64,000 bases of DNA from Camellia lanceoleosa (GCA_025200525.1 CM045762.1:105302682-105366681); one strand, 5' to 3'. Shown: positions 12,451-24,497, counted from the stretch's first letter. The notes: generated from the letters alone by a model not told the origin. Translations and numbers: made by a program.

Positions 12451-13380
12451 ACTGATGTGAAATTTTCCAAAAAATTAAAATCTTATTAAAAAGAAAGCAT
12501 ATTTTTGAACAAATTTGTAAAAAGAAATTCCATAATGTCTTTAGAAGGCTTCTAAAATATGATAAATTTTCACAAGAAAACAAGCTTGAAAATATTCAAG
12601 AATATAATATTTTTTAACAATTACTAAATACATCATTTTTTATTTTTTTAACTATTAAAAAAATTAAAGTGTCGGGTTAATAGAGGACATTTCGCGCTCT
12701 CCTCTCCTCTAATACCGAGCTAGTAATCCATTTTCAAAATTAACCAATAGTACGTGATAGGTACTCCTTTAGGACATGTAAAGCTTACATTAAAAGGAAA
12801 ATGTTATAGAAATTCACTTTCTAAATCTAATAGTATAAAAGATATGATTAGTTGATAAATAAAAAAAACATATAAAAGATAAAATTATTTTAAATATTAT
12901 AATAAATTATCATATCATTAAATTTAAAAAGTAAGTACTTGAGTTATTCCTATAATAAAATGCCTTTGGTAGAATTATTGTGTTGAGAGTCCTTTGCATA
13001 TTTTTTTCACATTACTACTTTGTTATCAGTTACTTGAAATTGTTCGATAGATAATGTGCTTTTGAAGAAAATCTACGAAAACTTCATTTTTATGGAGTGG
13101 AATTCTATTATACAGATTTTATATTATATGTATTTTTAGTTATATTATTTTTTTTAGTTATGATTAATTTTCTTCTTTAATTATGATATTATTTTAAAAT
13201 TTTGATTATGACTTTTTTGTATTTGGTTCTCACTTTTTTTTTTTTTTTATAATTATAACTCGGAAAGTATGAAGTTATGTCATTTTCTTTTATAGTTATA
13301 AGGTGTATATTGTACACACCCTTTGAGAGATGTGTACTGTAATCTTTCTCTTATATGAAACACTTCAATACATAAATTTA
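12451..13380. other. AT-rich DNA, no gene
   Basis: AT-rich, with homopolymer runs near 13,230-13,250. The longest open frame (minus strand, near 12,365-12,583) has biased composition, shows no domain and overlaps a MITE end. Nothing here is supported as a gene. Confidence 0.6.
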
Positions 13381-13724
13381 AGGGAGATTTACTTGTAGGT
13401 CCTAATAGATAGACTTATTGTTCAATAGGTCTTATGAGAATTAATGACGTTTTTCATCAAATACTATTAAAAAAATGTCACTAATTGTTTATTTTTAGCG
13501 ACAGTTTGAAAAGTTTGACACAAAAAATGTTACTAATTATAAGTTTTAGCAACGGTTTAAAAAAATCGTCACAAAAGTTATTAATTTTTAACTTTCAACG
13601 ACAATTTAAAAAAATCGTCACAGAAAAAGTCACTAATTGTCAATTTTTAAAAACATGCAAAAAATCGTCACAAAAAATCATTTTTAGCGAGATTTTACTT
13701 GGACTTATTTTCAATAAGAATTAA
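13381..13724. repeat. Degenerate short tandem repeats with TAGCGAC/GTCAC motifs
   Basis: About four degenerate units of roughly 50-60 bp alternate TAGCGACAGTTT-like and AAAAATCGTCACAAAAA-like blocks, in a pattern common in non-autonomous plant DNA elements. The upstream part (GTAGGTCCTAATAGATAGAC) resembles the ends of the MITE at 18,534. It is cut on the right by the solo LTR at 13,725. Confidence 0.45.
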
Positions 13725-14752
13725 TGTCGCATCGCCTGGGGAGTACCTAAGCACGTTAAACAGTTTGGACCCTCAATTTCTTTGATCTAGTCTCACGAGT
13801 GTTATGTAAAACATAGATGAGAGCTTAGATTTGACAACTTTTATAAAAAAATCTATTTTATTGCAATATATTTGTCATAAATGGATTGCGTCACCTGATT
13901 TTAGAGTCGTCACGTAATATTTTGAGAAATTAAGAAACCCATGACTTGTGCCAAGACTACTATTCATCGTAACTAAAGACGTCTCAGTTCGGAACCTTAG
14001 ATATGAGAGGGGAAGGTCCTTAATTGAGCATCCCCACTTACCTAATCAAAGATCAATCTCTACTAAACTATGATATGAATTTTATTTACTTTCTATATTC
14101 ATATTCTGATTTATTTAATAAATCTTAAAATTTACTATGTGAATCATACAAGTATATACCATGTCATTCATTTAGGAACAATTTGATTTCATGCATTTTT
14201 TAAAGAGTTTGAAGATGTACAACTCAAAGAAATTGAGTTAACAAACACAAAAATCGATATTATTTCAAATTAAACAAGACAACCTTCATTCACTAGCATT
14301 CATAGAGATATATCAAATAAGCAAATAGTCACATGGTGAGATACTAAATATAGTAAGAAAAACATACACAAACAGAATGTTAAAGCATAAAAACTTATAT
14401 ATTTACTGGTGTCTTGGGAATCGCTACAAAACAAAATTAGTAAAAACATGCATGATTTATATACAAAATCCTAATGCAATTCACTCATAAGATGCAATTA
14501 AAGATTCGACTTCTAATATATGACATGTGAATCATCTCAAAAATATGAGGTAGTGTACATAATCACATAAGAATTGATTACATTTATAAATACAAATTTA
14601 GCCAAATTAAGATACATGAATCATGGATACAAAGTATGAACATGATAAAAAGTAAAATATGATGCATATTTATAAATAAGAAAAACAAGTAAAAGAACAG
14701 GATAGAAAGAAGCGGGCAGAAAATTATTACAACATTTGAATAATTACAAACC

Positions 14753-14804
<52 letters not shown>

Positions 14805-16209
14805 TACAACATAATAAAACTTCACAACTCTCTAATGAAAACAAAAACAAAAGCTTCATGTGCCTTGAAAACCATCGGAAATTGTTCTGCTCATTGTTGA
14901 AAGACTGCTCTGTTCTGTCCTAGAAGAAGTTGGAAGGCCAGCCAGCCAAAACATTAGCTAGCCGGCCGGCCAAAAAGTTAGCAGGCCAACCAATTGAGCC
15001 TAGCAAAATTTGTTTTATTGCAATATCGAAAAAGAACAAACGGAGAATATATAGGTGGCTCAACTAACCACTTCCAATTAGATTACAATAGATTTATAAT
15101 ATGAAATCAAAGCAAAAAAATTAATATAAGAAAGAAAATACAAGAAAATGAAAGAGATTGAAAATTCACCTTCTAAAGAAATGATGAACTTCTTGATTTC
15201 CAAACATCTCAAAGTTGTGAATTATATTCTCAATCCTCAATTCAAAAACTTGAAATTTTAGCTAAAATGGTGTTTTGGATTGTTTAACAATGTGTGGGGG
15301 GAAATTGATTAACTCCTTGATTTTCTCTCTTTCAACAACAATCACTCTCTCTTGGATCAAAACTCTAGAATTTGGCTATAATGGAATTTCCTGGATGGTT
15401 TTGATATATAGAAGATGATATAATAGTGTATATGGAAAAATGTGAGTTTATAGGTCAATTTTGATTAACTCTCAATTCAAGCAAGACTTTTTCCTCCTAT
15501 TCCTCATCTTTCTCCCTCTCTAAAACAATTTGATCTTCCTTATAGACAATGGTTGAAGACGTAATGGAGAAGATGGTGGGAGATAAAGTGAAAGACAAGG
15601 ATCATGAGGTGACAAGGATAAAACACTTGACCCTTACTTTAGCTATGCCTTTTTTGAAGAGACAAGCTCTTTTTATAATGGAGGGTAAGTGGATACACAA
15701 TGTATATCAAAAATATATTAGAAATATCTAAGGTGGCATGTCCCACGCATTAAACAAGATTTTTGCCGAAACTATCTTGTTCCTGGGCAAATTGGTCAGC
15801 CAGCCAAAAAATTGGCTGTCTGGCCAATTAATTGGCTAGCCGGCCAAAATATTGGCCTTGGCCTGACTATTTTGTACGAAACATGATTTTTTGACAAAAT
15901 TATCATCATTTCCTCTTATTTCCACACTGTTCTTTACTCAATTTCCTGAGAAAACATTTTATTTCAAAGTTTAAAAATGAGCCTCAGAACATTACGAAAA
16001 TACTCGAAACAAAGCGTGAAAAGAAAATTTCGAAAGAGAGTTTTGAACGGTACTTAAAACTTGGCCAAAACAGGCTTAAGGTTGAGAAGAAATCTCAAAT
16101 TCTATTTTTCTTATTAAGAATTTTGTGATAAACATATTTTTATTTTCATCATAGGATAATCAAAAGAAAACGCCCAAGTCTTAGGGCTGGTCAAAATGGA
16201 ATGTCTACA
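13725..16209 (-). mobile_element. Family B solo LTR, minus strand, TSD ATTAA
   Basis: The LTR is 2485 bp. On the minus strand it starts TGTAGACATTCC (at 16,209) and ends GATGCGACA (at 13,725). The 5-bp repeat ATTAA flanks it on both sides (13,720-13,724 and 16,210-16,214), so the insertion is whole and the internal region was lost by LTR-LTR recombination. The LTR at 43,477-46,446 is its homologue: both contain, near the 3' end, the block around GTGAGACTAGATCAAAGA. GGCCGGCC-type clusters lie at 14,935-14,990 and 15,795-15,860. No protein is encoded. Confidence 0.85.
14757..14800. repeat. (GA)n microsatellite
   Basis: About 22 uninterrupted GA units inside the solo LTR. On the minus strand they give an artificial Ser-Leu reading frame, which should not be taken as a gene. 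Confidence 0.95.
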
Positions 16210-16214
16210 ATTAA

Positions 16215-16640
16215 GCTCAACTATTAAAATTTATTGATAGTTTACGCTAAATTTAAATTTAAATAAAATTGTTCAAATATTAAGTTTAAATGAAGGTAAA
16301 ACTTATTTGATTGTACCATTGTACAAATACTTCAACATGTTTCCACATGCAAAATAAAAGCATATAAATACACAACCACTTGATGTGGCCATCATGTGTT
16401 TGGTATATTTTTGGGTTATATGTTGAATTGAATCCTACCTAGCGCTTGGATTATCTGATAACTATCTCCTACCAATCCCAAGCAACTTACTACAAATAAG
16501 GAATATAAATTTTATTTTAACCCATGCAATTGCAATGCTAACTCGTTGCTTACCACTTTTCTTTTCTTTTCTGACCCGTGGTCGATTGCATGCAAGTCTC
16601 ATATATTGATCGGGGTAGAAACTCAAACCTAAGAAAATTG
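16215..16640. other. AT-rich DNA, nothing recognised
   Basis: AT-rich spacer between the solo LTR and the next MITE. No repeat or reading frame is supported. Confidence 0.6.
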
Positions 16641-16967
16641 AGGGTGTGTTTGGTTTGTATTTTGAGATAAATTTTAAAAAAATATATATTTAGAGAGAGA
16701 GTTTAGAATTTTTTTAGGTTTGTTTGATTGTATATTTTGAAAATAGTTTTAGAGATTCGAATGATTTGATATTTTATTGTAATTGAGTAGATGCGTGTGA
16801 GAGAGAAAAGTGATTGAGAAGGAGAGATGAGAGAGAAAGAGTGATTAATTGATGTGTAATAGAAATATAAGTAATTTTGAAATATTTTTGAGAAAATTTA
16901 TAACTAAATATGTTTTTAAAAATTTTATTCCAAAAATATATTTCAAAACACAAATCAAACACACCCT
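16641..16967. mobile_element. MITE with about 25-bp inverted ends
   Basis: It is 327 bp. The left end AGGGTGTGTTTGGTTTGTAT and the inverted right end AGGGTGTGTTTGATTTGTGT match at 23 of 25 positions. The interior is AT-rich and non-coding. No clear TSD was found. The ends resemble plant hAT-type MITEs, but the superfamily is uncertain. Confidence 0.65.
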
Positions 16968-17335
16968 GAATCTTCAAAGTTGACTACTTTCATTTTTTTT
17001 TTTTTTTCAAACCATATTCACCATCTCATGATGTGTTAATTTTAATTAAAAAGTAAAATTATTTTGACACATGTGGTGAGAGAAGATTTGAGAAAGAAAA
17101 TCAACATATTCACTATCTTTTTTTAATTTTGAACCTTACAGACCTGTAGGCCAATTGGTCATATGATATTTGTTCTAGAACTTGTGTGCCTTTATTTTGT
17201 CTAAGAGTAATGATTCAAAATATTAATTTTAGTACTATAATGGAGCATTAATGACACTAATTTTAATATTGTAATGAAATACTTGACATGGTAAGAAATA
17301 AATAAATAAATAAATAAAATAAGACGAAAATATCA
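16968..17335. other. AT-rich spacer
   Basis: No gene. It contains an (AAAT)n-like run at about 17,298-17,320 immediately before the TSD of the next MITE. Confidence 0.6.
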
Positions 17336-17343
17336 CATCACAA

Positions 17344-17879
17344 TAGGGGTGCAAACGAGCTGAGCTGAGCCGAGTCGAGCTTTGCTGGGCTCGAGCTCGG
17401 CTCGTTAAGCTATCGAGCTCGTTTATTGAGCTCGAGCTCGGCTCGATAAGGGACTGGGCTCGAGCTCGGCTCGGCTCGTTAATTTTTGTCGAACTCGAGC
17501 TCGGCTCGGCTCGGCTCGATAAAATTTTTTTTATATTATTTATATTATTTAAATATAAATTTTTAAATAAAAAATATTATTTATATTATTTAATATATAA
17601 AAAATGCATTTATATTATTATTTATATATATATTTATATATTTTTAATATATAAATAATGTATTTATATATATTTATATATTATTTAATATATAAATAAT
17701 ATATTTATTATATAATTTAATTATAGATAAACGAGCCGAGCCTACCGAGCCGAACACAGTCGAGCTCGAGCTCGGCTCGTTAACGAAACGAGCCCAATAA
17801 TCGAGCTCGAGCTCGGCTCGTTTAGTAAACGAGCCGAGCCGAGCCTGTTCACGAACAGCTCGGTTCATTTGCAGCCCTA
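17344..17879. mobile_element. hAT-type MITE with 8-bp TSD, rich in GAGCTCGAGCTCGG
   Basis: It starts TAGGGGTGCAAACGAGC and ends with the inverse TAGGGCTGCAAATGAACC. The 8-bp repeat CATCACAA flanks it exactly (17,336-17,343 and 17,880-17,887). An 8-bp TSD with TAGGGGTG ends is characteristic of hAT elements. Both arms are packed with GAGCTCGAGCTCGGCTCG repeats around an AT-rich core with TATATTTAT runs at 17,530-17,725. It is 536 bp and non-coding. Confidence 0.85.
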
Positions 17880-17887
17880 CATCACAA

Positions 17888-18426
17888 TAAGTAAAACCCA
17901 TTAATAATTCATTAAGACCGACTTTAAAGCTCAAAAATTAGAATTGCAAGACATTTTTCTTTGTCTAAAGAGTTGTTTGTTTTGATTTTTGCTTTCCACT
18001 TTTGCTTCTATTTTCTCATGTGGTGGGCCTCTCTTGAGTGGCAAGTTTCCATTGAAAGTGACACTATTTTATTAGAATATAGTTTCTCTCTAATCCTCTA
18101 TTTTCTAGAGGATTGAATGATTCAGTTCATAAACTATTTGATGATTCAATTGATTAATTTCTTGGTTTTTGAGTATATATTATTTATATATATATATATA
18201 TATATAATAAATTGATTTGATAATCATTTTATTTAATCATATTTGCTAAAAATTGATAGTATGATTTTAAAATTATATTTATCAATTTTTTTTTAAAACA
18301 AATATGATGAAATAAAGTGATTATAATTATAAAAATAATTTTAAATTATTTTTATAAATAATCTATGCACTCCAACTTAAAAAATAAAAAGTTGACATGT
18401 CAGAAATGGGCAAATCTAACCCAATA
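17888..18426. other. AT-rich DNA, no gene
   Basis: AT-rich sequence with a (TA)n run near 18,186-18,206. No supported gene or element boundary. Confidence 0.6.
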
Positions 18427-18490
18427 TCATCAATCAATAAAAAAATTTATTTATATTATAATCTTATTTATATTTTTTTTATTAATTAAT

Positions 18491-18927
18491 AGGAAAATAT
18501 TAGAGGCTCTAAAATTTCTACCAAATATTTTATGGGGTACTTACCAATTAGTCCTGTTGACTAGACTTATTTACCTACAGGTCCTAACTAATAAATTTAA
18601 CACTATAAAAATAAGAGAGTGATAAATTTATCACTAAAAATTTATTCATAAAATAAAGAGACTGATAAATTTATCACTATAAAATTATTCATAAAAAAAA
18701 GACTGATAAATTTATCTTTATCACTTAATAAATTATATCAAATAGGACTTAATAGGTAATAAGTCTCCAAAGTAGGACTTATTGGGTAATAAGTCTCCAA
18801 AGTAGGACTTATTGGTAGTTTACCCATATTTTATCAAATATCTCATACAGATATAAACCCCACACTCATATGAGATCCATCTCATATAAGATGTTTGATA
18901 AAAAATTTGATATCCCTAACCTTATTC
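18491..18927. mobile_element. MITE in duplication copy 1, TSD TAATTAAT
   Basis: This segment is absent from the paralogous site at about 31,250, where a single TAATTAAT runs straight into AATATC. Here TAATTAAT occurs on both sides (18,483-18,490 and 18,928-18,935). The ends (AGGAAAATATTAG and, inverted, AGAATAAGGTTAG) are weakly similar. An 8-bp TSD suggests a hAT-like element. A second MITE is nested within it. Confidence 0.65.
18534..18825. mobile_element. Nested Mutator-like MITE with 9-bp TSD
   Basis: It is 292 bp. It starts GGGGTACTTACCAATTAGTCC and ends with the inverse GGGTAAACTACCAATAAGTCC. The 9-bp repeat ATATTTTAT flanks it exactly (18,525-18,533 and 18,826-18,834). Inside are short tandem repeats of the TAATAAGTCTCCAAAGTAGGAC type. 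It is non-coding and inserted into the MITE at 18,491-18,927. Confidence 0.75.
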
Positions 18928-19040
18928 TAATTAATAATATCACGGCAAGTAATATTACCATTGCCCTTAATTGTTAATGAGTTTGACTAAGTGGTAATAC
19001 TTGGACCAATCATCTTTTCTCTCCTCTTCTTTGTGGATAT

Positions 19041-19836
19041 TGAGAGGGTAATTTATATGTAAATTGGGCCGAGCTGGGTAAATTGGGCCGAGCTGGATTA
19101 ATTGGGCCAAGCTAAAGTGATGGGCCAGTTTGGGCCACACTGCGAAGGGCTGAGTAAAAAGGCCATCTAAGTTATTCCGGTCTGAAGAAGTAGCCTTGGT
19201 GTTAGACCGGTCACAACCGTGGTACTTAGTTCGGTCACATAAGGCTTATTTCTACTTTGGTTGAGGGATGCGTTGTTTGGTCTTTAGTAATTAGTTCGGT
19301 CGTAGCGTATGGAAACCGAGGTGTGCTAAGTCCTTAAGAGGGCTTGGCTCTGAAGTTAGTTCGGCTCAACTCTCTTATGGTTAGCTCGGTCTTAGCATGG
19401 GAAAGCCGAGGTAAGAGAATGGAAAGTAAAGGCCGAACTAACGTTTACTTCGGTCATATTGGAGTTTGGCCATGGTAAGACCATCTCACTTGGTTCAAGC
19501 AGTGAGGGGGGTGTTAAGAGAAGCATTATCTCTTAGGAGTATGAATCCTAGGAGGACTCTACATGAAGAAGTAAGAGTCCTACTAGGATTGTGCCACGCG
19601 AAACCTATAAAAGCTCACCAATATCACCTTTGAAGAGGTAATAGAACTTTGTTTTCTGAATACACAAAGCTTTTGTCTATTTGTCAAGCTTACTGACTTA
19701 GGCATCGGAGAGGTTTCCGGCACACACCCGCTGGCTAGCTCACGTTTGTGTTTTCAGGTGATAAAGCGACGTCGTACGGAAGAGCGCAGACTTGATCAAC
19801 AGGATTATACGAGAATGCGTATTTCTTTCCCGTACA
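19041..19836 (+). repeat. 5' LTR of element A
   Basis: It is 796 bp, starting TGAGAGGGTAAT and ending CCCGTACA. Near its start are copies of a 19-bp unit containing AATTGGGCCGAGCTGG: this LTR has one copy fewer than the 3' LTR, which accounts for the whole length difference. Scattered substitutions separate the two LTRs, so the insertion is not very recent. Confidence 0.9.
19605..19614 (+). promoter_or_regulatory. TATA box in 5' LTR of element A
   Basis: CTATAAAAGC, repeated exactly in the 3' LTR at 30,746-30,755. About 230 bp separates it from the LTR end, which leaves room for the R and U5 regions. This is the likely promoter of the genomic RNA. Confidence 0.65.
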
Positions 19837-19838
19837 AT

Positions 19839-19858
19839 TGGCGCCGTTTGTGGGAACT
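19839..19858 (+). other. Primer-binding site of element A
   Basis: TGGCGCCGTTTGTGGGAACT follows the LTR end after two bases. This sequence type is usual for plant Tat/RIRE2-like elements. I do not assign the tRNA species with certainty. Confidence 0.75.
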
Positions 19859-19905
19859 CAGACAAGAACAAAACTTTTTGATCAAGCTTTTTCTCTCAAA
19901 CATCA

Positions 19906-21565
19906 ATGGCAAACAATGAAGAGTTACCTCTGTCCGCCATTGACGGACAAACTCCAGATGGGGGTGCAAGGCGTGAAGGCCTACCCTTGGTCACTCCCAT
20001 AGCGAACCTGGAGCCGCAAAGACAGAATTCCAAGAGGGATGCAAGGGGACGAAGGCGGAATAACAGCCCTCATCCCTCTCGTTTGCAAAGCCCAGAAAGA
20101 CAAAGGCTCAGGATTGATCCTCAAGCTCTGGAGGATCGCGTCAGGGAATAAGACGAGTTGATTCATCGGATGGTGGCGGACATGGAATCTCTTAAGCATC
20201 AGGTAAAAGGAAAAAAAGTGGTGACAAGAGAGGGGCGCAACAACAAGACGCCCCCTCGCCACTCAGAGGGTCGTAGTAGGAATTCTACACCCTCTCAAGC
20301 AGAGAACAGAAACCTCAGGACAGGCGACACACAATCCAAATCTTCCAGGACTCGTCACTCCAGGTCTGAGAGGACGAAGTCTGAGAGGTCATACACTGAG
20401 GGAAGCACATATTGGCCCTCGCATATGCACCAGACAAGGTCTAGACAGACGGAGTTTCCCAGATTGTTCGACCTACGATCCGTGCTAGAAGAGAAGGCAC
20501 GATGGAAGGAGGATGCCCGGGCGTGCGATCCACACAGAGTTTCCGCCTTACAGCGGTTGGCTCCTCAGACACATGGAAGCGTCGAGGTTGGAATACCAAT
20601 ACCGCGTCCGGCTTACGAACCAACGGACAAAGCATTGGCGAGGCTGCAGACCTCACCATTCGTCCCAGCAATAGAGAACGCGCCCTTACCGTCAGGCTTC
20701 CTACAGTCCAAATTCACAACATATGAGGGGAAGACGGACCCCTACTCACACTTGAGCCACTTTCGCCAGGTCATGGCTGTATACCGGCAGAATGAGGCCT
20801 TGATGTGCATCCTATTCCCTTCAAGCCTTGGCGATCTAGGCCTGACTTGGTTTGAGAGACTTCGAGGCAAAGATAGCCTCGCAGGCGCAATGGAGGCGGG
20901 CGTTCGTGACAAGGTTCCGAACAAACACTAAAACTCCGGTAGAGATTGACCAGCTACTCTCCATCGACATGGGCGACAATGAGACCCTAAGATCATACAA
21001 CAGTCGCTACTGGGAGACATTCAACCAGATTGGGGACTGCCCAACCAATCTCGCCATTGCGCAATACAAAAGAGGCCTTCCAGTCGGGAACAGACTGAGG
21101 GACTCTATCACCATGACACCGCCCCTCACCATGGAAGCCCTGATGGAGAGAGTGCATCAGCACATCAGGGTGGAAGAGGATGGCGCACGTGCCAAAGAAA
21201 AATCTGGCACGACCGCAGCACCAGAGAAGAAAACCTCAGCAAAGGTCAATACGGTAGATCGCCAGAACCGAAACGGACGGGGCAGGCGAGACAACAGCGA
21301 GGACCAGGACAAGAGATGGTTGAGAGTCCGCACTGCCATAACCACGGTATTCAAGAAACCGATCTACCGAATACTTAGCGAAATTCGAGACGAGCCTTTC
21401 GTCAAGTGGCCAGCCAAGCTAAGCGAGGCACAGAAGGACTACGATGACAGATCAAGGTGCACCTTCCACAAAGAAAAGGGGCACCGCACTGAGAATTGCA
21501 CGCCATTGAGGCAGCATTTGGAAGAGTTGGTGGCAGCAGGCCACCTGGACAAATACATTGAATGA
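19906..21565 (+). pseudogene. Gag of element A (interrupted)
   Basis: The nucleocapsid/capsid polyprotein that packages retrotransposon RNA in cytoplasmic particles. The ATG at 19,906 lies 47 bases after the primer site. A basic, disordered N-terminus is followed by the retrotransposon Gag core (TWFERLRGKDSL, then WRRAFVTRFRTNTKTP and YKRGLPVGNRLRD) and a knuckle-like CTFHKEKGHRTENC near the end. Breaks: an in-frame TAA at 20,149-20,151 and a frameshift within about 20,876-20,890. The frame closes with TGA at 21,563-21,565, and pol continues beyond in the same frame. The homologous but worse-preserved copy is at 8995-10,692. Confidence 0.9.
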
Positions 21566-23240
21566 GGGGCACTGCCGGCCCCCCAGGACCATAATAACCC
21601 CAACAGCATGCCGATCGACGCCCTACCTCAGAACATCATCAACATAATACATGGAGTTTTTGAACCTGAGCGTGTATGCAAGCTCAGAGGTTCAATCAAA
21701 AAGGTTGAGCACTTAAGAGAGGTGCTAAGTGCCTAACCAGTCGTCAAGAAGGGGAAGACAGAGCCCACAAATGTCATGTCTTTTTCAGATAAAGACTTGG
21801 CAATGGTCTATTGCCCTCACAACGATGCCTTGGTTGTCACTCTCCGAGTCAAGGATTTTGACGTCAAGCGGATTCTAATCGACCAAGGAAGTTTATGTGA
21901 GATCATGTACTATGAAACCTTCAAACAACTAAAGTTACAAGATAAAGACTTGGCGCCTGCCGTATCTCCCCTAATCGGATTCAACTCCATGCCAGAATGG
22001 CCCGTTGGCAAAATTATCCTCCTAGTCAGAGCAGGGAGTGTGACGAAGCAAGTGGAGTTCTGGGTGTTGAAGGTCCCCTCCACTTACAACATTATCTTGG
22101 GTAGGACATGGCTGCACGCCATGCGCTCAGTGGCGTCCTCCTACCACCAAGTGATGCGGTTTCCCACCGACACCGGAGTAATAGAAGAAGTTTATGGAGA
22201 TCAAGTCATGTCGAAGCAGTGCTTTGTCACGGTGAATGGCAGCCGCGCTGCCAAAGGATACGTTCATTCGGTGGAAGAACCTGAGAGCAATGAACTATTC
22301 GCCGATGTCGGCAAAGCGGCTAGTCAGAAAGCGATGGAGGACTTGGTGAAGGTCAGAATAGATGAAAAGAACCCGGATAAGTTCTTTTTACTTGGTTCGT
22401 CGTTGTCCAGCACTGAGAGATTGGAGGTCTTGGAATTTCTGACCTCCAACATCAAAGTGTTCGCCTGGACCCCATACGACATGCCAAGCATTGATCCCAA
22501 CTTCATCTGTCACCAACTTAATGTCCACCCTTCTGCCAGACCAATCATTCAGCGCACCCGCAGATCGGCACTCCACCACGCCGAAATAGTGGCCGAAGAA
22601 GTAGGAAACCTGCTGGAGGCAGGGGCAATCAGAGAGGTACACTACCCAAGATGGATCTCCAACACCGTCATAGTGCCAAAGAAGAATGGCAAGTGGCGTG
22701 TCTGCATCGACTACAAAACGGTCAATAAGGCGTGCCCAAAAGATAGCTTTCCTCTACCAAGGATAGATCAACTGGTAGACTTAACGGCAGGGCACAACCG
22801 ACTTAGCATTCTGGACGCATACAGAGGCTACCACCAAATCGCCATGCATGAGCCAGACCAGGAGGTCACATCCTTCACCACTCCAAAGGGACTCTACTGC
22901 TACAAAGTCATGCCCTTTGGCCTAAAGAACGCACTGGCGACGTTCCAGAGAATGGTCACCAAGATGTTTGAACCATTGTTAGGTAGAATAATGAAAGCTT
23001 ACATCGACGACATGGTGGTCAAGAGCAAGGATGGGAATGACCATCTCAAGGACCTAGGTGAGATGTTCGAGATCCTAAAGAAGCATAAGTTACGCCTCAA
23101 TGCGTCGAAGTGTGCGTTCGGAGTAGGATCTGGAAAATTCCTAGGCTTCTTGGTGATCAACCGAGGTATAGAAGCAGACCCTTCTCAGATCAAGGCAATA
23201 CAAGATCTAGAGAGGCCAAACTCAGTGAAGTGCACATCTC
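21566..23240 (+). pseudogene. Pol of element A: protease and reverse transcriptase
   Basis: First part of the Pol polyprotein, in the same frame as the end of gag and separated from it only by TGA (21,563). A second stop, TAA, is at 21,734-21,736. The aspartic protease has its active-site turn as DQGS at 21,881-21,892. The RT core follows: [49 protein letters not shown] and the catalytic YIDD at 23,000-23,011. A small deletion near 23,228-23,245 (between ERPNSVK and MAAALNRF) shifts the frame. Fold elements and catalytic residues are intact, so decay is recent. Confidence 0.92.
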
Positions 23241-24497
23241 ACCGGCATGGCGGCTGCACTCAATCGGTTCATAAGCCGGTCGTCAGACAGACTACGACCA
23301 TTCTTCCATGCACTAAAGGCGAAGTTTGAGTGGGACGAAGAATGCGACCACGCACTGGAAAGCCTAAAAGAATACATGTCTTCTCCACCACTACTTGTAA
23401 CACCAATCCTTGGAGAAGAACTCTTCTTATACTTAGCAGTATCGCAATATGCAATTAGCGCAGTGTTGGTCTGCGTAGAAGGAGTCGAACATCTTCCCAT
23501 CTACTATGTTAGCAAGACATTACTGGGTGCCGAAACAAGGTACTTGCCACTGGAGAAACTGGCATTGGCCTTGATGATGGCCTCGAGGAAATTGTCACAT
23601 TACTTTCACGCCCACACCATAGTTGTTCTCACAGCCTTCCCATTAAAGGCTTTATTTGAAAGAGCAAACTTCTCTGGGCAAATTCTGAAGTGGGCAGTAG
23701 AGTTGGGACAATACGACATCAAGTTCCAACCTAGGACCGCAATAAAAGCACAAGCATTGGCAGATTTTGTCACAGAATTCACGCCAGGAAGTCATCACAT
23801 CTGCCCAGTCGACCTAACTGAAACAACCGAACTAGGGATAGAAGTTGACGTCGGAATAACGCAACCCCTAGTAATGGTTATTCAGTCAGGCCCCAAGGCA
23901 GACCAGAGTAAGGAAAGGAAGGAAGAAGCAAACCATGCTACACCAAGTCAGGACTCGCCAACAAATAAAGACTTGGTGCAAACAGAAAGCAAGGGGCAGA
24001 CAACGAGCATGGACTCTGAAGAAGACACTTGCAGCAGGGAAGATCCCAAGGCATCATCTGATCCCTCCACCTGCTGGAAATTGTTCGTTGGAGAGATGTG
24101 GAAGCTCTTCGTGGATGGAGCATCCAACCAGCATGGAGCAGGACTTGGCATAGTCCTCATCTCTCCAGACGGCCTAGTGGTGGAGCAGGCAATCAACCTT
24201 GGCTTCCCAGCATCAAACAATGAAGCGGAGTATGAAGCGCTTCTGGCAGGTCTCAAGTCAGCGTTTTACATGAAGGCCACCAAGCTAATGGTCTACAGCG
24301 ACTCGCAGCTGGTAGTAAACCAAATATCTGGCAACTACGAGACAAAGGATGATAGAATGGCCAAGTACTAAGATTTGGTCAGAACAGAGATAAAGAAGTT
24401 TGAAGTGGTGAGGATAGAACAGATCGGCAGAGAGGAAAACAACAGAGCCGACGAACTCGCAGGCTTCGCCTCAATGGCAGATACCCCCATCCCTCAC
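23232..24497 (+). pseudogene. Pol of element A: gypsy RNase H plus second RNase H
   Basis: Continues pol in the shifted frame. The first RNase H domain spans about 23,320-23,700 ([45 protein letters not shown]). A low-complexity acidic linker follows (23,830-24,070). The second RNase H domain spans 24,100-24,480 ([44 protein letters not shown]). Two RNase H domains in tandem mark the Tat lineage. A TAA stop interrupts the frame at 24,369-24,371. A short local duplication around 24,077-24,110 repeats WKLFV just before the second domain. Confidence 0.9.

Larger units (their letters stand above)
18427..19040. repeat. Segmental duplication copy 1, left part
   Basis: Begins ATCATCAATCAATAAAA. It matches 31,196-31,682 once the insertions in each copy are removed, including the TTGCCCTTAATTGTTAATGAG and CTTTGTGGATAT blocks. 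The copy continues at 30,978-31,195 on the other side of element A. It is non-coding. Confidence 0.65.

Noticed and set aside
14584..14859. Minus-strand reading frame with a Ser-Leu run
   Set aside because: It is produced by the (GA)n microsatellite and AT-rich flank inside a solo LTR.
21563..21565. Programmed stop-codon readthrough between gag and pol of A
   Set aside because: The TGA is in frame with pol, but other random stops follow (21,734; 24,369; 25,104), so decay is the simpler reading. Intact siblings would decide.
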